Origin: Bacteroidia bacterium
Lineage (GTDB): Bacteria > Bacteroidota > Bacteroidia > SpSt-205
Direction: 5' to 3'
Length of the DNA: 35,944 nt
Assembly (NCBI GenBank): GCA_025059915.1
Contig: JANXDD010000006.1
Span: 1 to 35,944, forward strand
The translations under genes and the position numbers were made by a program. This document shows positions 25,075 to 34,409 of this stretch, piece by piece (positions within the stretch are counted from its first letter, which is position 1; each line of letters starts with the position of its first letter). The notes under the pieces are model-generated. The model did not search any database. It saw only the letters and a list, made by a program, of their open reading frames with translations, and was not told where the DNA came from.

Positions 25075-28000
25075 ATGATGTGGAAGAGCTTAGGCGCCCT
25101 TCGTTTGCCTGCGTGGGAAAAGGAGATTCTGAAGCTGTGGCGAGAGGAAAAGACTTTTGCGGCTTCTCTTGAGCAGCGGCGGGGAAGACCCACTTTCACC
25201 TTTTATGAAGGCCCCCCTTCCGCAAATGGAAAGCCTGGCATTCACCACGTGTTTGCCCGTACGCTAAAGGACCTCATCTGCCGCTACAAAACGATGCAGG
25301 GGTACTTCGTTCCTCGGCGAGCTGGCTGGGACACCCACGGCCTTCCAGTGGAGCTTGCCGTAGAAAAAGAACTGGGCATCCGAAAGTCAGACATAGGCAC
25401 GCGCATTTCCATTGCCGACTACAATAAAGCCTGCCGAGAAGCCGTCATGCGCTATAAAGACAGCTGGGACGAACTAACTGAGCGCATGGGCTATTGGATA
25501 GACCTTCAAAATCCCTATATTACTTTTGACGCCTCTTACATAGAAAGTGTCTGGTGGCTTCTCAAGCAGCTATATGAAAAAGGGCTTCTGTATAAAGATT
25601 ACACTATTCAACCTTATTCTCCTGCGGCAGGTACAGCTCTAAGCCAACATGAACTCAACCTCCCCGGCGCTTATCGGAGTGTAAAGGACCCTTCCATCAC
25701 GGTACAGCTGCGTAGCCGAAAGGACCCCCAGTTGTATTTTCTGGCATGGACTACCACGCCCTGGACCCTTCCTTCTAATGCAGCCCTTGCTGTCAATCCA
25801 GATTTCTCATACGTAGAGGTAGAAACCTTCCAGCCCTATACAAGGGAGCCTATTCGGGTCATCCTTGCGGAAGGGGCACTTGCACGCTACTTCCCTTCTG
25901 AGTCCCCTCCATTTAGTCCCGAAGCGGTGGACCTGCGTACAGGGAAACTACCCTATCGCATCCACCGAAAAATAAAAGGAGAAGCCCTCATCGGAGAAAG
26001 ATATGAGCCCCTCTTTCGGTATGTAGAGCCCGAAGGGGATGCATGGCGCATTATTCCCGCTGAGTTTGTCACTCTGGAGGAGGGGACAGGCATCGTTCAT
26101 ATCGCCCCCACTTTTGGGGCTGATGACCTCAAAGCTGCCCGAAAGCATGGAATCCCTCCCATCCTCGTGCGGGATGAAAAAGGCAACCCTTCTCCCCTCG
26201 TGGATAAAGAGGGGCGATTTGTTGCTCAAGTAAAAGATTTCGCAGGGCGGTATGTGAAAAACTATACAAACGACCCAAACTTCAAGTCGGTAGATGAAGA
26301 CATTATACAGAACCTCAAACAGAGGGGCCTACTCTTCCGCAAAGAAGTCTATGAGCATAACTACCCTCACTGCTGGCGCACGGACAAGCCTATCTTGTAC
26401 TACCCTGTAGAGGCATGGTTTATTCGCACCTCAGCTTTGCGAGAAAAGCTCGTATCGCTCAATCGCCAGATTCAATGGTACCCCCCTACCATTGGGGAGG
26501 GGCGGTTCGGCAACTGGCTGGAAAATGTAGAAGACTGGAATCTTTCTCGCAGCCGTTTCTGGGGAATACCACTGCCGATTTGGCGCACGGTGGATGGAAA
26601 ATATGAGCGCTGTATCGGGTCTTTTGAGGAGCTTAGGGAGGCTATAGAAGCCTCTATCCAAGCAGGACTTATGAAAGAGAATCCTCTCCGTCAGCCAAAC
26701 TTTGACCCCCACCGCCCCTATGTAGATGAAATAGTACTGGTAGCGCCGGACGGCAGCCCCATGTACCGCGAGCCTGATGTCATAGATGTGTGGTTTGACT
26801 CTGGCGCTATGCCTTATGCACAGCAGCATTATCCTTTTGAGAATCAGGACACTTTCCGTGCCCAGTTCCCCGCTGACTTTATCGCTGAAGGTGTAGATCA
26901 AACTCGCGGCTGGTTTTATACACTTCATGTAATTGCGGCAGCTCTATTTGATAGTATAGCCTTCAAGCGGGTTCTCGTAAATGGGCTGGTCTTAGACAAA
27001 GAAGGCAACAAAATGTCCAAGCGCTTAGGCAATGTAATAGACCCTTGGGACCTCATGGAAAAGTACGGGGCCGATGCCACCCGCTGGTACCTCGTAAGCA
27101 ATGCTCCTCCCTGGGAGAATGTACGATTTGATGAGGCCCGTTTGGCGGAAAAAGTTAGAATTTTCTTCGGTACGCTTCACAATACTTATGAGTTTTTTGC
27201 ACTCTATGCCCAGATAGATGAATACGAACCCCAGCCGCTTCCTCAGGTAAGCTCCCTCCCACTCATAGACCAATGGATCCTGAGCGAAATAGAAAAACTG
27301 ACCGCTGAGGTAACTGAGGCTTACGAAGGATACTTCCCTACCCAAGCTGCAAGAGCGATAGAAGAATTTGTAGTTGAGAAGCTATCTAACTGGTATGTGC
27401 GGCTGAATCGCCGGCGCTACTGGAAAAGTGAGCGGGATACTGACAAGTGGGCTGCTTTCACTATTCTCCGTTATGTTTTGGGGCGAGTAGCTCAGCTAAT
27501 GGCTCCTATTGCTCCTTTTTATGCCGAAATGCTCTGGCGTCAGCTGCATTATCCTGGGTCGGTTCATCTGAGCGATTTTCCTCGGGAGAATGCGGCTCTG
27601 CGACAGCCAGATTTAGAAGCCTCTATGGATAAGGTGCGCCGCTTAGCATCGCTCCTTCACAGTCTGAGGAAAAAAAGTGGGCTGCGGGTGCGACAGCCGC
27701 TTCCGCAAGCTCTGGTGCCTGCCAGTTACCGCACCTGGCTTGAGCCGCTGGCAGAGCTCCTCCTCCAAGAGCTCAATCTAAAAACGATCACCTACTTAGA
27801 TGACCATAGCGAAGCCGTCATCTACGAGCTGCGCCCAAACTATAAGGCTTTAGGTCCAAAGTTAGGAGCTAAACTTCCCCACTTTGCTGCGTATCTACAG
27901 ACCCTCTCCCAATCCGACATCCTCCACATAATAGAAAAAGCCCGCATGGAATGGGAAGGACATACCTTTACGCTGGAGGATTTAGACCTACGAGCCCGAG

Positions 28001-28344
28001 CGGTGGCGGGCTGGCTCCACGCCTCCGAAGGAGAGCTCACAGTAGCGCTGGACACGAGGCTGTCCCCTGAGCTGGAAGCAGAAGGATGGGCACGAGAGCT
28101 TATTCACCACATACAGCTTTCCCGCAAAGCCGCAGGATTACATGTAACAGACCGCATCACCTTAGCTGTCTTTCTCCCAGAACCTTACGCCTCCACCCTA
28201 AAAGCCAAAGAAAGTCTCATCGCCCAAGAAACCCTTGCTGTACAAATACAATGGCTCTCAGAACCTCCATCTGAACCTAATGGTGTATTTTTGGATGCCG
28301 TTCCCCTTCATATCCATATTGCCCAAGTGTATGAGCGCGTCTGA
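25075..28344 (+). CDS. ileS: isoleucine--tRNA ligase
   Basis: 1089 aa. FTFYEGPPSANGKPGIHHVFARTLKD, RRAGWDTHGLPVE, LAWTTTPWTLPSNAAL, GNKMSKRLGNVIDP (KMSKR). Confidence 0.97.
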   Translation: MMWKSLGALRLPAWEKEILKLWREEKTFAASLEQRRGRPTFTFYEGPPSANGKPGIHHVFARTLKDLICRYKTMQGYFVPRRAGWDTHGLPVELAVEKELGIRKSDIGTRISIADYNKACREAVMRYKDSWDELTERMGYWIDLQNPYITFDASYIESVWWLLKQLYEKGLLYKDYTIQPYSPAAGTALSQHELNLPGAYRSVKDPSITVQLRSRKDPQLYFLAWTTTPWTLPSNAALAVNPDFSYVEVETFQPYTREPIRVILAEGALARYFPSESPPFSPEAVDLRTGKLPYRIHRKIKGEALIGERYEPLFRYVEPEGDAWRIIPAEFVTLEEGTGIVHIAPTFGADDLKAARKHGIPPILVRDEKGNPSPLVDKEGRFVAQVKDFAGRYVKNYTNDPNFKSVDEDIIQNLKQRGLLFRKEVYEHNYPHCWRTDKPILYYPVEAWFIRTSALREKLVSLNRQIQWYPPTIGEGRFGNWLENVEDWNLSRSRFWGIPLPIWRTVDGKYERCIGSFEELREAIEASIQAGLMKENPLRQPNFDPHRPYVDEIVLVAPDGSPMYREPDVIDVWFDSGAMPYAQQHYPFENQDTFRAQFPADFIAEGVDQTRGWFYTLHVIAAALFDSIAFKRVLVNGLVLDKEGNKMSKRLGNVIDPWDLMEKYGADATRWYLVSNAPPWENVRFDEARLAEKVRIFFGTLHNTYEFFALYAQIDEYEPQPLPQVSSLPLIDQWILSEIEKLTAEVTEAYEGYFPTQAARAIEEFVVEKLSNWYVRLNRRRYWKSERDTDKWAAFTILRYVLGRVAQLMAPIAPFYAEMLWRQLHYPGSVHLSDFPRENAALRQPDLEASMDKVRRLASLLHSLRKKSGLRVRQPLPQALVPASYRTWLEPLAELLLQELNLKTITYLDDHSEAVIYELRPNYKALGPKLGAKLPHFAAYLQTLSQSDILHIIEKARMEWEGHTFTLEDLDLRARAVAGWLHASEGELTVALDTRLSPELEAEGWARELIHHIQLSRKAAGLHVTDRITLAVFLPEPYASTLKAKESLIAQETLAVQIQWLSEPPSEPNGVFLDAVPLHIHIAQVYERV

Positions 28345-28708
28345 AAAATCCCGCTATACTGCAGAGGAACTCGCTGAGTTCAAAGAACTGATTCTCAAAA
28401 AGCTGGAAGAAGCTGAGAGGGAATACCATCGTCTGAAAGAAAGTCTGGCTGAGCTTGTATCAGCCGCCGAAGACCAGTATCGCACAGGTGAGTATATGGG
28501 AAGCGAATATTCCGAGAAAGTGCAGTTAGAGCGCCTTCTTCAGCATAATCTCAAATACATTGACGCCCTCAAACGGGCCCTCATCCGCATAGAAAATGGC
28601 ACCTACGGTATATGCAAAGTAACTGGTAAGCTCATTCCGAAGGAAAGGCTTCTCGCTGTACCTGTGGCTGAAACTATCGTAGAAGTCAAAGAAAAACGCT
28701 CTCAGTGA
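28331..28708 (+). CDS. TraR/DksA-family protein with degenerate zinc finger
   Basis: YTAEELAEFKELILKKLEEAEREYHRLKESL and RIENGTYGICKVTGKLIPKERLLAVPVAETIV. ATG 28331 preferred over track start 28235, which is internal to ileS. Confidence 0.85.
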   Translation: MSASEKSRYTAEELAEFKELILKKLEEAEREYHRLKESLAELVSAAEDQYRTGEYMGSEYSEKVQLERLLQHNLKYIDALKRALIRIENGTYGICKVTGKLIPKERLLAVPVAETIVEVKEKRSQ

Positions 28709-29334
28709 AGCTCTGGCATCGCTTCTTACTGGTAGGACTTAGTGTCCTTCTGGCAGACCAGCTGACGAAAATTTATATCAAGCTCTCTTATCCGCTCGGG
28801 CATGAGATTCCGTGGATAGGGCGATGGCTCAAGCTGCATTATGTAGAGAATCCAGGGGCAGCTTTTGGGCTCTCTCTTTCAAGCCTTTTCAGCAGCGGAG
28901 AAGGACCTACATCAGAAGCCACCCCCAAAATTCTACTTACCCTCATTTCCCTTGGAATTACTATCGGCATCGGTTTTTATCTCTACCGACTCAGTAAGGA
29001 AGACCAGCGTCTGGTTTATCCTTCTGGGCTCATCGTAGGCGGTGCTATCGGCAATCTAACAGACCGGATTTTCTACGGGGTGCTTTTTGCCAGTAAGAAT
29101 CATTATCAGGGGGGGTGGTTCCAGGGGCATGTAGTGGACTTTATCTATGTGGATATCTGGCAGGGGGTGGTTCCGTCGTGGGTGCCGATTTTTGGAGGTG
29201 AGTACATGGCGCTCTGGCCTGTATTCAATATTGCCGATAGCTGCATCACAGTGGGAGTAATATGGCTTCTTCTGCTCACTTTTCGCAAAAAACCCTCCGC
29301 TACGAGGACTGGGGCTGTATCCCCTACGCCATAG
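28705..29334 (+). CDS. lspA: lipoprotein signal peptidase (signal peptidase II)
   Basis: LADQLTKIYIK, LHYVENPGAAFGL, GGAIGNLTDRI, HVVDFIYVDIW, FNIADSCITVG. GTG start overlapping the DksA-like stop (GTGA). Confidence 0.95.
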   Translation: MKLWHRFLLVGLSVLLADQLTKIYIKLSYPLGHEIPWIGRWLKLHYVENPGAAFGLSLSSLFSSGEGPTSEATPKILLTLISLGITIGIGFYLYRLSKEDQRLVYPSGLIVGGAIGNLTDRIFYGVLFASKNHYQGGWFQGHVVDFIYVDIWQGVVPSWVPIFGGEYMALWPVFNIADSCITVGVIWLLLLTFRKKPSATRTGAVSPTP

Positions 29335-30017
29335 CGTGGGAGAGGCAGCGCTTGTATGTACAAGAGGCCCTCAGAGACCCCCACAACTGGCAGGATAGAC
29401 TTATCCTGTGCGAACACCCTCCTGTCATCACGCTTGGACGAAATGCCCATGAAGAAAATATTCTTCTTCCGCTTGACCTTCTCCAAGCTCGCGGCATTGA
29501 AGTATATGCAGTAGAACGGGGGGGAGATGTAACCTATCATGGTCCCGGGCAAATTGTAGGCTACCCTATTCTTTGGCTGGAGCGGTATAAGGCAGACATC
29601 GGCTGGTACATGCGGAGCTTAGAAGAGGTTCTGATTCGCACTATTGGGGAATGGGGGCTCAAAGGAGAAAGGCTTCCTGGCCTTACAGGCGTGTGGCTCC
29701 TCTCCCCCCCCAGAAAAATAGCAGCCCTAGGAGTTAAACTCACCCGATGGATTAGCATGCACGGCTTCGCTCTGAATGTCAATACTGATATGTCGGGCTT
29801 TTCTTTTATCGTCCCCTGTGGAATTCGGGATAAAGCTGTAACATCCATGGAAAAGGAACTCGGCTTTCCCCTGCCAATTCACTCAGTCAAAGAGAAGCTC
29901 GTAGGGCACTTCTCCGAAGTCTTTAAGGTCAAGATAGAGATGAAGACCCCTCAGGACTTAGAGCAAAGCTCTCTTGAAAAACCCCGTGTGCATAACGAGC
30001 AATCTATGGAAAGCTAA
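29262..30017 (+). CDS. lipB: lipoyl(octanoyl) transferase
   Basis: LRYEDWGCIPYAIAWERQ, LCEHPPVITLGR, VERGGDVTYHGPGQIVGYPI, GVKLTRWISMHGFALNVN, FSFIVPCGI. Confidence 0.95.
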   Translation: MASSAHFSQKTLRYEDWGCIPYAIAWERQRLYVQEALRDPHNWQDRLILCEHPPVITLGRNAHEENILLPLDLLQARGIEVYAVERGGDVTYHGPGQIVGYPILWLERYKADIGWYMRSLEEVLIRTIGEWGLKGERLPGLTGVWLLSPPRKIAALGVKLTRWISMHGFALNVNTDMSGFSFIVPCGIRDKAVTSMEKELGFPLPIHSVKEKLVGHFSEVFKVKIEMKTPQDLEQSSLEKPRVHNEQSMES

Positions 30018-31520
30018 AGCCAAGTTTATCAGAAAGAAAGGACCAACAGTTTCTAAATACCTCCGTTCCAAGTGTCCCAAAATCATGTAAGCCAGCAAAA
30101 TAACTAAACCACTTGCTGCTATCCAGCGTTCAAATGCCCCGCCCACCAGTAGCATGTAGAGGGATAAAACAATTGATAAGAAGTACAGCCACTTGTATAT
30201 CTCATAGTACATCACCTTCACTCGCAGCCTACGCTGAGAACTTATCCTATCATAATGCGAACCGGCATAAGAGATATGAAGCAAGTGCCCAATGAGATTC
30301 TGAATGTATTCCAACGGATGTTTTTTGTAGTATTGCTCAGCAGATGCCACACATTCCTTCAATATTTTCTCAATGCGCAATTCTTTCTCACAGTCCTCTG
30401 GGGTAGGATGGAAGTAAATCATAAAATCTTTCAGAGTTTTATCCATTACCCCATAATACGAGCTTTCAGGAGGGGCAGGAGTATAAGATGGAGAATGAGC
30501 TAACTCACACGCCAAAGTAGCTGCCACATGAAGACTTTCGGGAGGGCATTTAGCGCTTCGTAAAGATTTAGGTATCATGGAAGCCACCTCCCTTGTCGTA
30601 GGAGGGTGAAAATCATGACAATACAAGATACTTATTAGATTATGCCCTCGGGTAACCGCTCGGGGATCACTCTCACCAGTATATCGCAGGAGGTCTAAGA
30701 CGTACCTTTCATACTTCGCGTACAGATAAGAGTAATAAAGCTGTCCATTGCCGCTCGTCGGCCTGAAATCTCCGTAGTGTATGTAGTTGCGCGCTACCCA
30801 TGCTCCTTCCGCAACGAAAAAAGGAGCAAGAAACGCCCAGAGAGGTTTGATTCGTCTCTCCACTAAAAGTAGGTATAGAATTCCCAATCCTATCCACAAA
30901 ATATGAAGAGGTCTCAAAAAAAAAGCCCAGGTTAGTAAAATCCCAGCAATGAAATAAGCCCTATGAAGGAGGCTTATTATGCCCATTAAGCCGAAAGCTA
31001 TAGTGAGGCTTTCAGTACCTAAAACCCGTACGTAATAAGCAGCAGGCGAGAAACTCACCAAAATCAGAAGTCCGAGTATAAAAGGAATCGGCAGATTTCT
31101 TTTATAAAGTTCCTCACTAATCAGTCCCAAAGCCACACTCCATACTACCACCTGTGTAAAAAAAAGTAGCCACACTGCTATCTCCCTATCTCCTGTGAGG
31201 AAACGAAAGAACCCATATATCACCCCGTATCCAGGCATCCGATAATCCTCCCAATACCTCCCTTGACTGAAAAGGTAATCTACAGGCCCCAAGTAAGTCC
31301 ATACATCTCCATGAGGAATAATGAGCCTCAATGGAAAAAGGAGTAGGTTTGCTCGGCAATACTCATCAGCTTCACAGCTGGCTCGCAGCGAAGAAGACTT
31401 GTAAAGCAGGTCTTTTTGATTCAGAGTAAAAGGCAGATAGAGAGCCGTGAGCACTCCTGCAATGAGAGCTCCCTTGTACCAGCGAAGGTTCATTTCAGAG
31501 AGGAAACGCAGGTAACGCAT
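29958..31520 (-). CDS. multi-pass membrane protein, possible GT-C-type glycosyltransferase
   Basis: 520 aa, roughly ten hydrophobic segments with an interrupted soluble stretch; no confident family motif. Confidence 0.6.
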   Translation of the reverse strand: MRYLRFLSEMNLRWYKGALIAGVLTALYLPFTLNQKDLLYKSSSLRASCEADEYCRANLLLFPLRLIIPHGDVWTYLGPVDYLFSQGRYWEDYRMPGYGVIYGFFRFLTGDREIAVWLLFFTQVVVWSVALGLISEELYKRNLPIPFILGLLILVSFSPAAYYVRVLGTESLTIAFGLMGIISLLHRAYFIAGILLTWAFFLRPLHILWIGLGILYLLLVERRIKPLWAFLAPFFVAEGAWVARNYIHYGDFRPTSGNGQLYYSYLYAKYERYVLDLLRYTGESDPRAVTRGHNLISILYCHDFHPPTTREVASMIPKSLRSAKCPPESLHVAATLACELAHSPSYTPAPPESSYYGVMDKTLKDFMIYFHPTPEDCEKELRIEKILKECVASAEQYYKKHPLEYIQNLIGHLLHISYAGSHYDRISSQRRLRVKVMYYEIYKWLYFLSIVLSLYMLLVGGAFERWIAASGLVILLAYMILGHLERRYLETVGPFFLINLALAFHRLLVMHTGFFKRALL

Positions 31521-31540
31521 TTTGACAACCTCTTAAGAAG

Positions 31541-31569
31541 GACGCTCCCGACTTACCATCGGGAGCGTC
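31541..31569 (-). terminator. 11-bp perfect stem-loop between two minus-strand genes
   Basis: GACGCTCCCGA-7 nt-TCGGGAGCGTC in the 31521-31596 intergenic gap, 3' of the 33447..31597 gene on the minus strand. Weak U-rich tail (CTTCTTAAG). Confidence 0.6.
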
Positions 31570-31596
31570 AAGAAGGCTTTGAAGCGAGTAGGAAAG

Positions 31597-33447
31597 TCAG
31601 TTAGTATGCTCAACTTTGATGAGGCGGATAGTGCGCGCCTCTCCAGCGAAAGTTACCACCGCATTGTAGTTTCCAAATGCAAGTCGCGTCAAGACAGGCG
31701 TAAGCTCTATCCGATGAGAACCGGCAGTGAGACTGTATTCATTCTTCAAGACAAGCTTGCCTGCTGCATCGTAAATTTCAAATCCTAAGACTCCATCTTT
31801 CGGCACAGAAACGAGTAGAGCCCCTTCATTAGCCACAGGCTGCGGATGAAGCTGCACAGAGAAGCTTTCACTCGCCGCTGGCAAGATAGCCTCTACAGTA
31901 TTAGAATAACGGACATTTCCCATGATGTCATGCTGCTCCACCCTGTAGAAGTACCGCGTCTGCGGCTGGACATAAATATCCCTATGGTGATAAGTGAGTC
32001 TCCCCTGCTTATCTACTTGAGCAATACGAGAGAAATTTACGCCATCGGTGCTGCGATGAAGCTCATATCCCAGCACATACTCCCTTTCAGCGGTAACTTC
32101 CCATGTTAGGGCGATAGCTGAGCCAGCGGGAGCAGCTGCAAGCCGAATCTCATCCGAAGGTAGCGGCGCATTGTGTGTAATCACAGTAGCGTAGAAATAA
32201 GTTCCATTTGCATTGTATGTACCAAATCCCGTACGAGTAACTGTCCAGCCAGAAGAACTTCCCTCGCAGTTATTAGGTGGAACAAGGCTGGTTTGATTAT
32301 AGCCCACGAAGCAGAGATTAGTAGGATAATTAGTCCATACAGGATCAGCCCCTCCTGGAAGCCCTGTATTTGCCCCTGCATTTGGGCAATTGCCAGTGAT
32401 AGGGGCATTAGAGACCACTCGGTTATACATAGTAACTGAAGAAGGCCCTGAGGGGCCAGAGGGAGTAGTACCATCTACACTTGCATAGGGTGTAAGCTGC
32501 CACCGACCATTATTGAGAGGGTTGTACTGACGACTGGCGCCAGGATCTCCCGGCCGGCAGTATGGAGGCTGAGGAAAGGGGGCTACCACTGTGGGATCAA
32601 ACCATACCCTAAGGTAATGGTTAGCCCCCGGCTGAACATCAATCCCCTGAATACCCCGAGCCGAAGCTCCAGTAGGCACCCCGCCCACAGGAAAAGCATA
32701 GTTACTTCCGGTGGCCACGTTTCGTCTCAAATAGCCATAGACATACCGGTCATCATTACCAGTCAATAGAGCATCAAAGTTACCCGTAGAGTTAGGAGGC
32801 CAGGGAGCGCGAACTACCGCGTTTGCAGCACTATTTAGAATGCGCACCTCCGCCGGCTGGCCATTTGACAAGCTGGCGCCATGCGTGTGGATCCGGCCGC
32901 TGGTAAAAGTAAGGGTGCCATTAATCCACATGTCTCGATCAGTGTTATTTGCTATCTGCACATGACGATCGGCGATAGGGGAAGTGTTATTGATGACCAC
33001 ATTATTCAGCGTCCAGCGCTGTGGATCTGTCCCAGTCATCGTGACGCGAAATGTTTGAACCCCATCACTAGCATTGAACTCTAAGGTACCTCCTGTGAGG
33101 GTATTTCCATTAGCGTTATGCGTACCAGTGGAGCGATGAGAGCCATCATTGTTGTGATAATCTCCCTGCAGTTGAATAAGAGAGTTAGGTCGGGAGTTAA
33201 CCTCAGCGCCGCTTCCGATAGTAAAATTTCCGCGCCAGCCTCCGGAAGTATTTACAAGGGTGATAGTACCGAGATTCTCCAGAACTCCGTCATTTGAGCC
33301 GTTGTCATTTATCTGCATGCCGCCCTGCACGTAGACAAGGGCATTCGCTTGGACATAGACGAGCGCCCCCTGATTGTAAAACAAATCAGGTTGTGCCCAA
33401 AGCAGTCCCCCGACTAAGCAAGCCAAAACTAACCCTATCGCATTCAT
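31597..33447 (-). CDS. secreted T9SS cargo protein (N-terminal beta-rich region, fibronectin-III-like domain, C-terminal sorting tail)
   Basis: 616 aa. Signal peptide; LTWEVTAEREYVLGYELHRSTDGVNFSRIAQV...TRYFYRVEQHDIMGNVRYSNTVEA; C-terminal LHPQPVANEGALLVSVPKDGVLGFEIYDAAGKLVLKNEYSL...LIKVEHTN. Confidence 0.8.
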   Translation of the reverse strand: MNAIGLVLACLVGGLLWAQPDLFYNQGALVYVQANALVYVQGGMQINDNGSNDGVLENLGTITLVNTSGGWRGNFTIGSGAEVNSRPNSLIQLQGDYHNNDGSHRSTGTHNANGNTLTGGTLEFNASDGVQTFRVTMTGTDPQRWTLNNVVINNTSPIADRHVQIANNTDRDMWINGTLTFTSGRIHTHGASLSNGQPAEVRILNSAANAVVRAPWPPNSTGNFDALLTGNDDRYVYGYLRRNVATGSNYAFPVGGVPTGASARGIQGIDVQPGANHYLRVWFDPTVVAPFPQPPYCRPGDPGASRQYNPLNNGRWQLTPYASVDGTTPSGPSGPSSVTMYNRVVSNAPITGNCPNAGANTGLPGGADPVWTNYPTNLCFVGYNQTSLVPPNNCEGSSSGWTVTRTGFGTYNANGTYFYATVITHNAPLPSDEIRLAAAPAGSAIALTWEVTAEREYVLGYELHRSTDGVNFSRIAQVDKQGRLTYHHRDIYVQPQTRYFYRVEQHDIMGNVRYSNTVEAILPAASESFSVQLHPQPVANEGALLVSVPKDGVLGFEIYDAAGKLVLKNEYSLTAGSHRIELTPVLTRLAFGNYNAVVTFAGEARTIRLIKVEHTN

Positions 33448-33467
33448 AGGCTTTTATACATTTTGGA

Positions 33468-34409
33468 CTAAGGTACGGCAGTTTCGGCAAATCTCCAAAT
33501 CGGTACCGTAGGCTGTCTCAAGGCATAAGCCTCTATTTCATGAGAGGAGAGTTTCCATAGACCGACTACTGCTTTTCCCCAAAGCGTCCTGCGTTTAGAG
33601 AGGGGCTCAGTTTTACAGCCGCTTCCGCTAACAATCGCCCAGCTTTTTTCAGAAAGGCGATGTATCTGAAGGTTATGGTCATGCCCAGAGACGAATATAA
33701 CCGTATAAGGAAGCTGCTTAGCCCTATTTATAAGACTATCTGCAAGTGCCTTGTAGGCTGGATAACTCAAATCGGTTGGATGATGCGTAGCTTTCCTAAG
33801 GAAAATAAAAAGGCTTCCCAGTCCTGGCAGCGGCACATAAAGAGCCGGATGGATAATCCTCAAGGGAAAAATATGGGCGCTGAGGGGAAAATAACCTCCA
33901 TGAGCCCCAGCCGTGCGTGGAGGGTGATGTAAGACAAAAAAAAGTGTATCTGAGGAGGAAAATGCATGCGTGAGCGAATCCAGTCGGCGCCAGGAAAAGT
34001 CCTTTCCGCCACTTTGGATGTAAAGCTCAGAGTCAATGAACAAGAAATGCCATCGCCCTATGCTGATGGTCTCAGCTTGGCTACTGCCCGGCGTAGGCAA
34101 ATGCCGCAAGTCCCGCTCCTGGCGAAGGATGCCTGCAAGACCAGCTTTCCAGTCATGGTTGCCTGGCGTAGCTATCACAGTGCCGGGAAAGCTCCTACTC
34201 ACTGAAACAAGGCGAGCCCAGCGCCGCCGATCCCGAGGTCTGTCTCGGTGCCCAGCAGGATAGAGGTTATCACCCAGCCAGAGAAGAACATCTCCCTTCC
34301 GAGCGTGGGTAAGCCAGAAGCGCTCATAAAGACGAACCTGCCGAGGCGTAAGAGCCCCCGCATCCCCCACTAAGAAAAGCTGCTGCCCCCACAGAAGAAA
34401 CCAAATCAT
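33468..34409 (-). CDS. metallophosphoesterase (calcineurin-like)
   Basis: FLVGDAGA, WLGDNLYPAG, TPGNHDW, FFVLHHPPRTAGAHG, VIFVSGHDHNLQ: ordered metal-binding motifs. Confidence 0.9.
   Translation of the reverse strand: MIWFLLWGQQLFLVGDAGALTPRQVRLYERFWLTHARKGDVLLWLGDNLYPAGHRDRPRDRRRWARLVSVSRSFPGTVIATPGNHDWKAGLAGILRQERDLRHLPTPGSSQAETISIGRWHFLFIDSELYIQSGGKDFSWRRLDSLTHAFSSSDTLFFVLHHPPRTAGAHGGYFPLSAHIFPLRIIHPALYVPLPGLGSLFIFLRKATHHPTDLSYPAYKALADSLINRAKQLPYTVIFVSGHDHNLQIHRLSEKSWAIVSGSGCKTEPLSKRRTLWGKAVVGLWKLSSHEIEAYALRQPTVPIWRFAETAVP

Noticed and set aside
26431-26928. 165-aa ORF antisense to ileS (also 25948..26229, 27025..27345)
   Set aside because: Shadow ORFs within ileS, without recognisable domains or start signals.
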